Origin: Lysobacterales bacterium
GTDB lineage: Bacteria > Pseudomonadota > Gammaproteobacteria > Xanthomonadales > SZUA-5
Assembly (NCBI GenBank): GCA_022841325.1
Contig: JALHRS010000006.1
Location: 63,937-127,936 of the forward strand
DNA length: 64,000 nucleotides
Reading direction: 5' to 3'
The notes under the pieces were generated by a model that searched no databases, was not told the origin of the DNA, and saw nothing but the letters and a program-made list of their open reading frames with translations. The stretch's first letter is position 1. Each line of letters starts with the position of its first letter. Shown one piece after another: positions 38,379-47,523 of this stretch. The position numbers were made by a program, and so were the translations under genes.

Positions 38379-38839
38379 CTGCAGACGAGTTGTTTCGCTG
38401 GTTGACGCTGGAAAACCTGAGTCTGACTGCGATGCAGGCAGCGCTGCACGGCAATGAGGCGCGCACCACCGAGTGCAATGCTCACGTGGAGTTTCAGCTC
38501 ACGCCCTCGGCGGTTGAAGGGGCGGTGCCACCGCAGTTCGCGCTGCAGACCCGCCTGACCTGTGTCGGTACGCCGGTGCGCGGTGTGCCGGGTATCAAGC
38601 TCTTCGATCTGGAGATACGCGCGCTTGCGCTGTACCGACAGATAGGCGGAGAAGGCCTGAACGCCACCGACTTCGCCACCCACCACACGGTGCTGGCCCG
38701 ACAGCTGTTCCCGGTGCTGTCCATCCGCGCCCAGACCCTGTTGCAGGATCTGGGACTGCACAACATCCGCCTGCCCATGGATCTGCCGCAGCAGCTCAAC
38801 CAGAACCCACCATCCTCCGGCCCGGTGGTACTGAACTGA
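38375..38839 (+). CDS. Unrecognised small protein, possibly SecB-like fold
   Basis: This is a 154-residue soluble protein without signal peptide or catalytic motif. The middle is a run of amphipathic strands (HVEFQLTP, FALQTRLTCVG, FDLEIRALALYRQI). It is followed by an LFPVLSIRAQTLLQDLGL helix and then IRLPMDLPQQL. This strand-rich body, LFP-led helix and L-x-L-P ending resemble the export chaperone SecB and its relatives, but the identity is low and I am unsure. It is translationally coupled to the DNA glycosylase gene, which gives no clear functional hint. I do not recognise a named family. Confidence 0.55.
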   Translation: MTADELFRWLTLENLSLTAMQAALHGNEARTTECNAHVEFQLTPSAVEGAVPPQFALQTRLTCVGTPVRGVPGIKLFDLEIRALALYRQIGGEGLNATDFATHHTVLARQLFPVLSIRAQTLLQDLGLHNIRLPMDLPQQLNQNPPSSGPVVLN

Positions 38840-38848
38840 CCCAGCCCC

Positions 38849-38937
38849 GTGGGAGCGGCTTCAGCCGCGAAGCCTCTTGCTTCTGTTGTGCCCCGGAAAG
38901 TAGGTCGAGCGTGTGGGAGCGGCTTCAGCCGCGACGC
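38849..38937. repeat. Two direct copies of family G plus a family D fragment
   Basis: Copies of gtgggagcggcttcagccgc lie at 38849-38873 and 38913-38937, each a short palindrome, separated by 39 bp. A diverged family D half (gtcacgtagaccgc...) follows at about 38970-39000. The gap 38840-39035 between convergent genes holds no gene. Confidence 0.85.
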
Positions 38938-39035
38938 TCTTGCTGCCGTCCCCGAGGCAGCTCAGCGAGTCACGTAGACCGCTACGCGGCCAACCTGAAC
39001 TACTTCAAGATCAATCGCTTATCGTGTTCTCGCCC

Positions 39036-39764
39036 TCAACCCCGATAGCACCAGTGCCAGGGCTCATGGATGAAGCCCCAGCGATTGTCGCGCGGATAGG
39101 AGAGCTCAAAACCGAATCTGCCGGCGTTCTGCTGCAGCCACTCGAAAGCGGTCGTGAATTCGAAGGCCTCGGTCAGCGGCGGTGCTCCCGGTACGGCGAA
39201 GTCCACCGCGCAGCCGCTGTGGTGTTCGCTGTAACCCGGCGGCGCATTGACCTTGAGGATCTGTTCCCAGCTCTGGCCACTGGCGTGTTTGCGCAGCAGG
39301 ATGCGCAACTGGTCCCGGGCGCTGCGGAAACTGGAGATCAGCTCCAGCTCCACGCCGTCGAGGGCGGCGGCATGATGCAGGCGCCGCAAGGCACGCAGGG
39401 CTGCCGGTTGCAGCCAATGACTGCGGCCGTAGCGGTCGCGGCCGGCGTTTTCCAGCAAGGCGGCTTCGCCATGTGCAGGCAGATGCCGCGCGCTCGCCGT
39501 GCTCAGCCACAGTTCGGCGTGCGGCAGACGCTCAACCGCGCACGGCTGTTCTGCCGTCTGCAACTGTCGGGCCTTCTCGATGCTTGAAAGCTGCGGTGAA
39601 TCCAGTTCCGAGAGGCGCTGGCGGATGCGCGCAAAACTGCTGCCGCGCAATTTGACCGGCAGGCTGGTGAGCCGCAATCGGCCCGAGCGCAAACCATGCA
39701 GAAATGCACGATCCAGAGCCAGGGACGGCAGTCGCCGATGGTGTGGTGCAGTTCGGGCTTGCAT
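39036..39764 (-). CDS. M15-family D-alanyl-D-alanine carboxypeptidase (VanY/LdcB-like)
   Basis: This is a zinc carboxypeptidase acting on peptidoglycan stem peptides. The C-terminal half of the 242-residue protein has the M15B signature: SSFRSARDQLRI, then PGYSEHHSGCAVDF with zinc His and Asp, and EPWHWCY with the last zinc His. The N-terminal 95 residues are basic and unrecognised, and no classical signal peptide is visible, which is odd for a periplasmic enzyme; the real start could be elsewhere or export could use another route. It is the third gene of a minus-strand operon, 8 bp after the phytase-like gene. Confidence 0.87.
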   Translation of the reverse strand: MQARTAPHHRRLPSLALDRAFLHGLRSGRLRLTSLPVKLRGSSFARIRQRLSELDSPQLSSIEKARQLQTAEQPCAVERLPHAELWLSTASARHLPAHGEAALLENAGRDRYGRSHWLQPAALRALRRLHHAAALDGVELELISSFRSARDQLRILLRKHASGQSWEQILKVNAPPGYSEHHSGCAVDFAVPGAPPLTEAFEFTTAFEWLQQNAGRFGFELSYPRDNRWGFIHEPWHWCYRG

Positions 39765-39772
39765 GGGCGGCT

Positions 39773-40720
39773 TCAGTGTTCGGCCGGTGCCAGCTGCACC
39801 GGTTGTGCGGGTCGATAGCGGAAGCGCAGCAGCGGCACCGGCGCCTTTTCGCTGCCCACGTACACATGCTGGCAGCCCTGGTCCAGCGCCAGGGCCTCGG
39901 CCTGCGGCAGCAAGCTGATGCTGGAGCGGGTCGGTTCCTGTTCCAACAAGGCCTGGGCCCAGCCTTGATCCTTGCTGCGGCTGTAGCGATAGATCGCGTC
40001 GTAGGTCAGCACCAGAAAATTCAGACCGGTGCAGTCCAGTTCCAGGGCCGTGGTCTGCGAACGAAAGCGGCTCAGGCTGCCATCGCGCTTGATCTCGGCG
40101 GGGGTGGGTTGGGGAATGCGATCCAGCGTGGCAACTCGCTCAGCCACCAGAGCTTCCTCGGCGTCAAAGCCGTCCAGCGGCAACTGAAACAGGATCGGCG
40201 GCACGGTGCGCTTGGACACCATGTAGATCAGGCCGGCTTCCGCATCGACGGTCATGGCTTCAACGTCGTGGGGTTCATCCGGATAGGTGAAACGCAGCTG
40301 ACGCGCGGTGCCGGTCTGACTGGCCTTGCCATCGGGATCGGGCTCGGGCAACAACCACAGGGACACCTGCTCGCGATTGCCGGAGTTGTCGCCGGTATCG
40401 GCCACCAACAGCCAGTTCTGGCCTCTCCAGGCGAAACTGGCCAGATCCTCCCAGTCGACGTTCTCGGCGCCGGTCACCACGAACTCGCGCAGCACCCGAC
40501 CGCGACCATCGATCAGCACCAGCCGATTGCCGTTGCCGCCATCATTGATGCCCCAGAAACGATCGGGTGCCAGCCGCGATACGGCCAAACCGCTGAGTTC
40601 ACCGAGCGCCGGATCGGTCACGATGCCGGCAATGCCGAGGCGGCTGACCGGCCGTTGCGGCTCCGCCTGCAGTGTGCCGACCAGCGCCAGACCGAGCGCA
40701 GCCAGGGCAAGCCTGCGCAT
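39773..40720 (-). CDS. Exported phytase-esterase-like beta-propeller protein
   Basis: This 315-residue protein has a signal peptide (MRRLALAALGLALVGTLQAE). The mature part has the motifs ELSGLAVSRLAPDRFWGIND, NVDWEDLAS, LLVADTGDN and HDVEAMTVDAEAGLIYMVSK, typical of the esterase-like activity of phytase/SdiA-regulated propeller families with acidic calcium-binding loops. The substrate is unknown. The ATG at 40720 shares one base with the stop of the upstream transglutaminase-like gene (TGATG); a GTG one codon upstream is an alternative start. Confidence 0.78.
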   Translation of the reverse strand: MRRLALAALGLALVGTLQAEPQRPVSRLGIAGIVTDPALGELSGLAVSRLAPDRFWGINDGGNGNRLVLIDGRGRVLREFVVTGAENVDWEDLASFAWRGQNWLLVADTGDNSGNREQVSLWLLPEPDPDGKASQTGTARQLRFTYPDEPHDVEAMTVDAEAGLIYMVSKRTVPPILFQLPLDGFDAEEALVAERVATLDRIPQPTPAEIKRDGSLSRFRSQTTALELDCTGLNFLVLTYDAIYRYSRSKDQGWAQALLEQEPTRSSISLLPQAEALALDQGCQHVYVGSEKAPVPLLRFRYRPAQPVQLAPAEH

Positions 40721-42162
40721 CACTGAGGGTCCCGCTCGACGCGATCGATCTGCAGCCGACCGAGCAGCGCGACACCGGCGAAATAGCGGACCGGATCGCC
40801 ATCGCCGACGGCGAGCGCAATATGTCCGGAATCGAAGCCGTCGAGTGCGGCATCGAAGCCCTGCCAGTGGCCATCCAGATAGACCTCGGTCCAGGCGTGC
40901 GGCACGAACACATCATCGCGATCACCGAAGCTCGGCACATAGGCCAGGCCGGTCGCCACCCGCGCGGGGATGTCCAGCGCCCTGGCGATGGCCGTCAACA
41001 ACAGCGCATGCTCAGTGCAGTCGCCCTGTCGGGTGGTCGCCACTTCCAGCGCCGAGGCATAGCCCACCGACAGGGTCTTGCCGAAGATGTACTGGCGTAC
41101 GAAAGCCTCGGCATTGGCCATCCGCGCCTGATCGTCGGTGGCATCACCCACGGCGCGTTTCGCCAGATCCTTGATGATCGGACTGTCCGATTGCACCCAC
41201 ACCGATGGCTCCTGGTACAGCGCAAGTACGTCGCTCTCCGGGCGCCTGGCCTGCGGATCGATCTGGATCGAGAAGCGTCCCGGGCCGAGTTCCCTGACCT
41301 GCTGTTGGCCGGTCGATGCGGGAGCGATATCGGTGCCCTTGATACTGACCTCGAAAGTCAGAGCGCGTCGGCGTTCACCGGCGCTCAGCGCCCGCGGCGC
41401 ATCGATCACCAGCTTGTCGAGAAAATCGATGGGCTGGTTGGGGGCGCGGGCGCAGGCCTCGTCGCAGGCCAGCAATTCGACCTTCATGCCAGCCAGATCC
41501 ATGCGGATGCGCTGGGCGTTGAATTCATCATCAACGAAGGCCGAGACCTGCATCGGGCCGTCCGGATAGCGCACCAGCTGCTCGACTTCGGTCAGCTCGG
41601 CCTCGTCCTTCATCAGCTCGATGCGGCGTCTGGGTTTGAAGCTGGTTTCCAGCGGTACCACCATCAGCTGGCTGGGAATGAAGGCATCCAGCGCAATCAG
41701 GCTCTTTTCGCCACGCAAGCCCGCCAGCAGGGCCTTGCGTTGACCTTCGAAGAACAGCGCCTGGGCCGGCACCTGGAGGGTCTGCGTGCGCGTATCGCCG
41801 GCGCCTTCCATGCGCACCTGAAACTCCTGCGGGCCGGTCCGGGTGCCGACGTAGCGCAGCTCCTGGCCCGCCGTGCGGATATCGGCGCGGAAGCTGATGG
41901 CTTCGCCGCTGGCCGATTCCACGGTTTCCTCGAGCGAGCGCATCGATACCGACACCCCTTCGCGCTGGATTTCCAGCTCCAGGATTTCGGCGCTGCGCAC
42001 GGCGCCATCCGCCTGAACTTCCCGCTCTGTCAGAGACAAGCCGACCTTGCGCCCGTCAAAAAGCACGGCCCGCCAGGTGCGTTCGGTGGGATCTGGATTG
42101 GCCGCACCTGCGAGGGTGGCAGCGCACAGGCCGATGGCCAACAGCAGTGCGGCGAGACGCAT
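40720..42162 (-). CDS. Exported transglutaminase-like domain protein
   Basis: This 480-residue protein has a signal peptide (MRLAALLLAIGLCAATLAGA). Residues 25-330 are a strand-rich region of unknown family. The C-terminal transglutaminase-like core has an intact triad: Cys382 (RQGDCTEHA), His422 (VPHAWTEVY) and Asp437 (GFDAA). Such proteins act as thiol peptidases or crosslinking enzymes in the periplasm or at the envelope; the substrate is unknown. It heads an operon with the propeller protein and the M15 peptidase, suggesting a joint envelope or peptide-processing role. Confidence 0.87.
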   Translation of the reverse strand: MRLAALLLAIGLCAATLAGAANPDPTERTWRAVLFDGRKVGLSLTEREVQADGAVRSAEILELEIQREGVSVSMRSLEETVESASGEAISFRADIRTAGQELRYVGTRTGPQEFQVRMEGAGDTRTQTLQVPAQALFFEGQRKALLAGLRGEKSLIALDAFIPSQLMVVPLETSFKPRRRIELMKDEAELTEVEQLVRYPDGPMQVSAFVDDEFNAQRIRMDLAGMKVELLACDEACARAPNQPIDFLDKLVIDAPRALSAGERRRALTFEVSIKGTDIAPASTGQQQVRELGPGRFSIQIDPQARRPESDVLALYQEPSVWVQSDSPIIKDLAKRAVGDATDDQARMANAEAFVRQYIFGKTLSVGYASALEVATTRQGDCTEHALLLTAIARALDIPARVATGLAYVPSFGDRDDVFVPHAWTEVYLDGHWQGFDAALDGFDSGHIALAVGDGDPVRYFAGVALLGRLQIDRVERDPQ

Positions 42163-42320
42163 CAGGTTTCGGCTGATCTACACAGGGCCGGGTATTGTGC
42201 CAAATGGATTGTGACTTGATCAGGGCAGGGTGCCGTCAGTCACACTCCTTGTTCAGCCTCGGCACCCGTGGCCTGAGGACACCACACTAGAATGTCTGCA
42301 GCCATTCAGGAGTCGACACC

Positions 42321-43496
42321 GTGATCGGAACCGCCTACACCGACAATGCCACCCGCCTGCTGCTGCTCGGATCGGGCGAACTGGGCAAGGAAGTGGCCAT
42401 CGAGGCGCAGCGGCTCGGGATCGAGGTGATCGCCGCGGATCGTTACGCCAATGCCCCGGCAATGCAGGTGGCCCATCGCTCGCAGGTGCTGCCCATGCTC
42501 GATCCCGATGCGCTGCGAGCCCTGATCGAGCAGGAGCGCCCCACGCTGGTGGTGCCGGAGATCGAGGCCATCCACACGCCAACCCTGGAGGCGATGGAAG
42601 CAGAAGGCCTGCGTGTGATCCCGACCGCACGAGCGGCGCGACTGACCATGGATCGCGAAGGCATCCGCCGCCTGGCCGCTGAAGAGTTGGGCCTGCCGAC
42701 CTCGCCGTACCAGTTCTGCGCCACCCGGGAGGAATACGAGGCCGCCATTGCCAAACTGGGTTTGCCCTGCGTGATCAAGCCGCTGATGAGCTCCAGCGGC
42801 AAGGGCCAAAGCGTGGTCCGCAGCGAGGCCGACATCGGCCCCGCCTGGGATTACGCCCAGAGTGGCGGCCGCGCCGGCGCCGGCCGTGTCATCGTCGAAG
42901 GTTTCGTGCCCTTCGATTTCGAGATCACGCTGCTGACGGTCCGCCATCGCGCCGGCACCAGTTTCTGTGAGCCCATCGGCCACTTCCAGGAAGACGGCGA
43001 CTATCGCGAGTCCTGGCAGCCGCAGCCGATGTCGGCGGTGGCGCTCAAGCGCGCCCAGGAGATCGCTCGGGCGATCACCGACAATCTCGGCGGCTGGGGC
43101 GTGTTCGGGGTCGAGTTGTTCATCCGCGGCGAGGAGGTGCTGTTCAGCGAAGTCTCGCCGCGACCGCACGACACCGGCCTGGTCACGCTGGCATCGCAGG
43201 ATCTGTCGCAGTTTGCCCTGCATGTGCGCGCCATCCTCGGCCTGCCGATACCGGTGATCCGCCAGCGCGGCCCCGCGGCCTCGGTCGCGGTGCTGGCCGA
43301 GGGCGAGGGCAAGGGCCCGCGCTTCCATGGCGTGGAACAGGCATTGTCCGAGCCCGACACCGAAATCCGCCTGTTCGGCAAGCCCGACGTCCATGGCCGC
43401 CGCCGCGTCGGCGTCACCCTGGCCCGCGGCGAAACCCTGTTCGCCGCCCGCGAGAAGGCCCGTCGTGCCGCCGCTGCTCTGCGAATCGAGTTGTAG
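42321..43496 (+). CDS. purT: Formate-dependent phosphoribosylglycinamide formyltransferase
   Basis: This enzyme is the folate-independent third step of purine synthesis, using formate and ATP. It is an ATP-grasp enzyme of 391 residues with [20 protein letters not shown] near the start, [14 protein letters not shown] for nucleotide binding and [14 protein letters not shown] for metal and phosphate binding. The start is GTG at 42321, with AGGAG 8 bases upstream. A TAGAAT at 42288-42293 could be its -10 box, but no -35 is evident. The divergent region 42163-42320 shows no further feature. Confidence 0.96.
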   Translation: MIGTAYTDNATRLLLLGSGELGKEVAIEAQRLGIEVIAADRYANAPAMQVAHRSQVLPMLDPDALRALIEQERPTLVVPEIEAIHTPTLEAMEAEGLRVIPTARAARLTMDREGIRRLAAEELGLPTSPYQFCATREEYEAAIAKLGLPCVIKPLMSSSGKGQSVVRSEADIGPAWDYAQSGGRAGAGRVIVEGFVPFDFEITLLTVRHRAGTSFCEPIGHFQEDGDYRESWQPQPMSAVALKRAQEIARAITDNLGGWGVFGVELFIRGEEVLFSEVSPRPHDTGLVTLASQDLSQFALHVRAILGLPIPVIRQRGPAASVAVLAEGEGKGPRFHGVEQALSEPDTEIRLFGKPDVHGRRRVGVTLARGETLFAAREKARRAAAALRIEL

Positions 43497-43510
43497 AAGA
43501 GCAGTTGTCC

Positions 43511-43950
43511 GGAGGGCGCCGCGCCGTGGCGCCGCTTTTGTAGCCCGAAATGCGCGCAGCGCTCTGCTGGCGGTGATGCGAAAAGCGCCGGGGAGCCGCT
43601 GCGCGGCACATCAGGCTACGCGCTGTGGACCGCGCCGCGCTGCGGCGCCGCTTTGCCTTTCCGGCACCTCAAGAGCGGCCGCGCAGGCGCGCGGCCCTCG
43701 GCAAAGCCACTCGGTGCTGGTCAGGCTTCATGGCCGCTGCGCAGCGTCGACCTGATAGCGGTGGCTCACCATGAACCCATGTCGTCAGTGATTGATGCGT
43801 CATTGCGAGGAGCGCAGCGACGAAGCAATCCAGTGCTACTGCCGCTGAATGTCTGGTTTGCTTCCCCCGGATCAAGTCCGGGGTCGCAATGACGCTGAGG
43901 GTTCTTGGCCCTTGAGCACTGTCGACCCGATACCGGTGGCTCGCAATGCC
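43511..43950. repeat. Repeat cluster (families F, A, F, H, B, H) between purT and htpG
   Basis: A short F arm is at 43511-43538, A at 43540-43620, F at 43624-43707, an H copy near 43729-43776, B complete at 43800-43897, and another H copy at about 43901-43948. The array fills nearly the whole 43497-44031 gap and leaves about 20 bp before the htpG promoter. No gene is supported. Confidence 0.85.
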
Positions 43951-43970
43951 GCCGCAGCATCGACACCGCC

Positions 43971-43999
43971 ATTGAAAAACCCAGCCACGATCCCCAATT
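43971..43999 (+). promoter_or_regulatory. Sigma32-type heat-shock promoter of htpG
   Basis: ATTGAAA (43971-43977), a 14 bp spacer and CCCCAATT (43992-43999) closely match the sigma32 consensus CTTGAAA-N13-15-CCCCATNT. The predicted transcript start is about 25 bp before the ATG at 44032. Two GAGTCCC-like heptamers (44019-44031) fill the leader. Confidence 0.65.
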
Positions 44000-44031
44000 C
44001 CAGACCACCTCTTTGTCTGAGTCCCGAGTCC

Positions 44032-45945
44032 ATGACCACCGAAACCCGTGCCTTCCAGGCCGAAGTCCAGCAGGTTCTGAACCTCGTCATTCATTCCCTG
44101 TATTCGAACAAGGAAATCTTTCTGCGCGAGCTGGTGTCGAATGCCTCCGATGCGCTCGACAAGCTGCGTTTCGAAGCCCTGAGCAAGCCCGAACTGCTTG
44201 CCGGTGACCCGGAGCTGGCGATCGAGATCGAGTTCGACGAGACCGCCCGCACACTGACCATCCGCGACAACGGCATCGGCATGAGTCACGATGAGGTGGT
44301 CGAGAACATCGGCACCATCGCCCGTTCCGGCACCCGTCGATTCCTGGATGCCCTGAGCGGCGACGCCCGCAAGGACGCGCAGCTGATCGGCCAGTTCGGC
44401 GTCGGTTTCTACTCGGCCTACATCGTGTCCGACAAGGTCGAGCTGCGCACCCGTCGCGCGGGCGCCGAAGCCAATGAGGGCGTGCTCTGGAGCTCCGATG
44501 GCAAGGGCGAATACGCCATCGAAACCGTCGAGTACCCGCGCCGCGGCACCGAGATCGTCATGCACCTGAAGGAAGACGAGAGCGAGTTCCTCTCCTCGTG
44601 GCGCCTGCGCTCGCTGATCCACAAATATTCCGAGCACATCGCCTTCCCGATCCGCATGCGCGGCGAACAGCCGCCGGCACCGGAAGCGGAAGAGGGCGCC
44701 GAGGCGCCGCAGCCGGCAGCCGCCGAGATGGAAACGGTCAACCAGGCCGCTGCGCTGTGGGCCCGTCCCAAGGCGGATCTCAGCGATGAGGACTATCAGG
44801 GCTTCTTCAAGCATCTGGCCCATTCCGATGGCGAGGCTCTCTGCTGGAGCCACAACAAGGTCGAGGGCAACCAGAGCTATACCAGCCTGCTGTACATCCC
44901 CAGCAAGGCGCCCTTCGATCTGTTTGGCGGCGGTCGCGATGAGCGCCATGGCCTCAAGCTCTACATCAAGCGCGTCTTCATCATGGATGCCGCGGAGCAG
45001 TTGCTGCCGGCCTATCTGCGTTTCGTCCGCGGCGTCATCGATTCCGACGATCTGCCGCTGAATGTCTCGCGCGAACTGCTGCAGGACAACCGACTGACCC
45101 AGCAGATCCGCTCGGCCGTGATCAAGCGCACCCTCGATCAGCTCGACAAGCTGGCGCAGGACCAGCCCGAGAAATTCGCCGATTTCTGGCGCGAGTTCGG
45201 CCAGGTGTTCAAGGAAGGCCTGACCGAAGACTTCGCCCACCGCGAGCGTATCGCCAAGCTGCTGCGATTTGCCTCCACCCAGAGCGAAGGCGCCGCGCAG
45301 ACGGTGTCGCTGAGTGATTACCTGGGCCGCATGCGACCCAACCAGACGGCGATCTACTACATCACCGCCGAGAGTCATTTGGCGGCGCGCAATTCGCCGC
45401 ATCTGGAGGCCTTCCGCGCCAAGGGTGTGGAGGTGCTGCTGGCCTCCGATCGCATCGACGAATGGGCGCTGTCCTATCTGCATGAGTTTGACGGCAAGCC
45501 CTTCGTGTCGGTGGCCAAGGGCGATATCGATCTCGGCAACATCGACAATGTCGAAGGCGCCAGCGTGCCGCCCGCCGCTGACCTGCCCGAAGGTCTGGCG
45601 GATCGCTTGAAGAGCGTGCTCGGCGATCGCGTCAAGGCCGTGCGCGGCAGCTCGCGTCTGCGCGACTCGGCCGCCGTGCTCGTGGTCGATCAGCATGAGC
45701 TCAGCCTGCACACCCAGCGTCTGCTGAAGCAGGCTGGACAGGCCGCTGCCGGCGGCGGCGCACCGACGTTGGAACTCAACCCCGCGCACGCCATCACCGC
45801 CAGGCTCGCCGCTGAAACCGATGAGGCCCGTTTCGCCGACTGGGCAACCCTGCTCTACGAACAGGCCGTGCTCAGCGAGGGCGGCCAGCTCGAAGACCCC
45901 AGCGGTTTCGTGCGCCGCTTGAACGGACTGTTGTTTGCGGCCTGA
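44032..45945 (+). CDS. htpG: Chaperone protein HtpG (Hsp90)
   Basis: This is a cytoplasmic ATP-dependent chaperone of 637 residues. The Bergerat ATP site is intact: [14 protein letters not shown] near residue 37, [11 protein letters not shown] near 80 and [13 protein letters not shown] near 122. The middle domain has [10 protein letters not shown] and the conserved [22 protein letters not shown] segment, then the dimerisation domain. The ATG at 44032 starts with the family N-terminus [10 protein letters not shown]; in-frame codons from 43849 belong to repeats. It is preceded by a sigma32-like promoter and followed, after a repeat block, by hslR, another heat-shock gene. Confidence 0.97.
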
Positions 45946-45989
45946 GACGGGAGCGGCGTCTTTCGAGACGTAGCCGAGTCCAGCATCGG

Positions 45990-46415
45990 TGCGCGTAGCC
46001 CGGTGTGCCGCGCAGCGGCTCACCGGGGCTTCTTCGCCTCTGTCGATTGCGGTCTGGAACTGGAATAGCGTCTTTCAAGACGCCGCCGACGGACCATGAA
46101 CCCTCGGAACCGAAGTAGGCCGAGGGTGCCGCGCAGCGGCTCACCGGCGCTTTTCGCGTCACCTCCCGGGGAGCGCTGCGCGCACTTCCGGGCTACGCAA
46201 GTCGGCCATTTACGAATTATCGCAAGGTGTTGATTTGCTGTTGTAGGTCACGTTGCTCGCGTGGCGAGCTACGTGACGCACCTCGACGTCACGTAGTCCG
46301 CTAACGCGGACAACGTGACCTACGACGGCGAGCCCATCTGTTGGGCACGCTGCGCTTAGCCCAAGCTACGGTTCATGGCCCGTGAGCGGTGTCGGTCCGA
46401 TACACGCGGCTCGCA
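45990..46415. repeat. Repeat cluster (A partial, A, D, E partial, H) between htpG and hslR
   Basis: Bases 45990-46036 are an inverted partial A copy, and 46114-46197 a full inverted A. A D composite spans 46242-46323 (gtaggtcacgttgct...caacgtgacctac). A half E lies at 46340-46371 and an H copy at about 46371-46415. Between the two A copies a second tract repeats gcgtctttcaagacg-like sequence. The rest of 45946-46531 holds no gene. Confidence 0.85.
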
Positions 46416-46531
46416 ATGATGCATTCCCTCCGCCCCATGCCGTCCGACTTGAAAGCGCAGGCCACCTTCGACCGGACCCCGCCAGCGCACGCTCTGGCGC
46501 AACACCGTCCAAGACCGGAGAATGATCACCC

Positions 46532-46957
46532 ATGAGCCACGCCCAGGAATCGCCCGCCGCCCACATCAGAGCCGACCAATGGCTCTGGGCCGCGCGATTC
46601 TTCAAGACCCGATCGCTGGCCAAACAGGCCATCGAAGGCGGCAAGATCGAAGTCAACGGAGCCCGCTGCAAGCCGGCCAAGACCCTCCACATCGGCGACA
46701 CCCTCAGCATTTCCCGCGGCATCGAACGCTTCGAAGTCGTCGTCGCCGCCCTGTCCGCCATCCGCGGACCCGCCACCAAGGCCACCGGGCTGTATCAGGA
46801 AACCGAAGAAAGCATCGCCCGCCGCGAGCGCGAACGCGAAGCCCAGCGACTCTCCCGCCTGGGCTTCCAGCCCCCACCCGGTCGCCCCAGCAAGCGCGAC
46901 CGCCGCGACATGGCCAGCTTCGAGCGCAATCAGGGCCTGGACAAGATCGACATCTGA
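46532..46957 (+). CDS. hslR: Ribosome-associated heat shock protein Hsp15 (S4 domain)
   Basis: This 141-residue RNA-binding protein recognises stalled 50S subunits carrying nascent chains. The S4 domain occupies residues 13-60 (RADQWLWAARFFKTRSLAKQ, then IEGGKIEVNGARCKPAKTL). The C-terminal third is a basic, Arg-rich helix and tail (SIARREREREAQRLSR, PGRPSKRDRR) as in Hsp15. The start ATG at 46532 follows a weak ggagaa site. Its position after htpG groups two heat-shock genes. Confidence 0.93.
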   Translation: MSHAQESPAAHIRADQWLWAARFFKTRSLAKQAIEGGKIEVNGARCKPAKTLHIGDTLSISRGIERFEVVVAALSAIRGPATKATGLYQETEESIARREREREAQRLSRLGFQPPPGRPSKRDRRDMASFERNQGLDKIDI

Positions 46958-46991
46958 CATCGCAATCGCAGGCCCGGACGCCATTGCTGTT

Positions 46992-47061
46992 GTAGGTCCA
47001 GACTTGTCTGGACGCTCCGGATTCACCGTTGCTGCTGTAGGTCCAGACTTGTCTGGACGCT
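46992..47061. repeat. Two direct half-copies of family C
   Basis: gtaggtccagacttgtctgg plus acgct occurs at 46992-47018 and 47037-47061, the core of each being a perfect 8+8 palindrome (GTCCAGAC-tt-GTCTGGAC reading through). They occupy most of the 182 bp between hslR and the next gene. Confidence 0.9.
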
Positions 47062-47139
47062 TCGCACGCGCACGTGCTTCGCCACAGGACCCGCCGTACG
47101 GCATCATCACCCCTGCAACCATCACCACCCGGAACCCCG

Positions 47140-47523
47140 GTGCCCAAACTCCTGCTCAATCTGCGCCTCGCCACCGACGACGAAGCCGCCGAAACCCGCG
47201 AACTGCTGGATCAGCACCATGTCGACTGGTACGAGACCCAACCCGGCTTCTGGGGCATCTCCGCCGGCGGCATCTGGCTGCGCGATCTCGAACGCGCCGC
47301 CGAGGTCAAGACACTGCTGCAGCAATACCAGAGCGAACGCCTCACCCGAGTCCGCGCCGAACGCGCCCAGGAAATCCGCGAGGGCAGGGCACCCACCGTC
47401 CTCAGCGAACTCAAGGCCAATCCGGGCCGCATGCTGATGCAGTTGCTGGCGGTGGCGCTGTTGATCGCGCTGACGGTGGGGCTGCCGTATATGTTCCTTG
47501 CACGTTTAAGTGCATCTCCGTGA
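47140..47523 (+). CDS. DUF6164-like small membrane protein
   Basis: This 127-residue protein begins (GTG at 47140) PKLLLNLRLATDDEAAETRELL, followed by HHVDWYETQPGFWGISAGGIWL, a putative DUF2007-like signal-transducing-type alpha/beta region, then an amphipathic helix and one C-terminal membrane segment (LMQLLAVALLIALTVGLPYMF). The family is common and uncharacterised in gammaproteobacteria. The ATG-type in-frame start at 47074 would add repeat-derived residues. Its stop TGA overlaps a GTG that I take as the start of the di-haem oxidoreductase. Confidence 0.78.
   Translation: MPKLLLNLRLATDDEAAETRELLDQHHVDWYETQPGFWGISAGGIWLRDLERAAEVKTLLQQYQSERLTRVRAERAQEIREGRAPTVLSELKANPGRMLMQLLAVALLIALTVGLPYMFLARLSASP

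Noticed and set aside
47004..47519. An N-terminal extension of the di-haem oxidoreductase through the DUF6164 gene
   Set aside because: The frame overlaps a better gene and gives Arg/His/Pro-rich sequence; the signal peptide begins at 47520.
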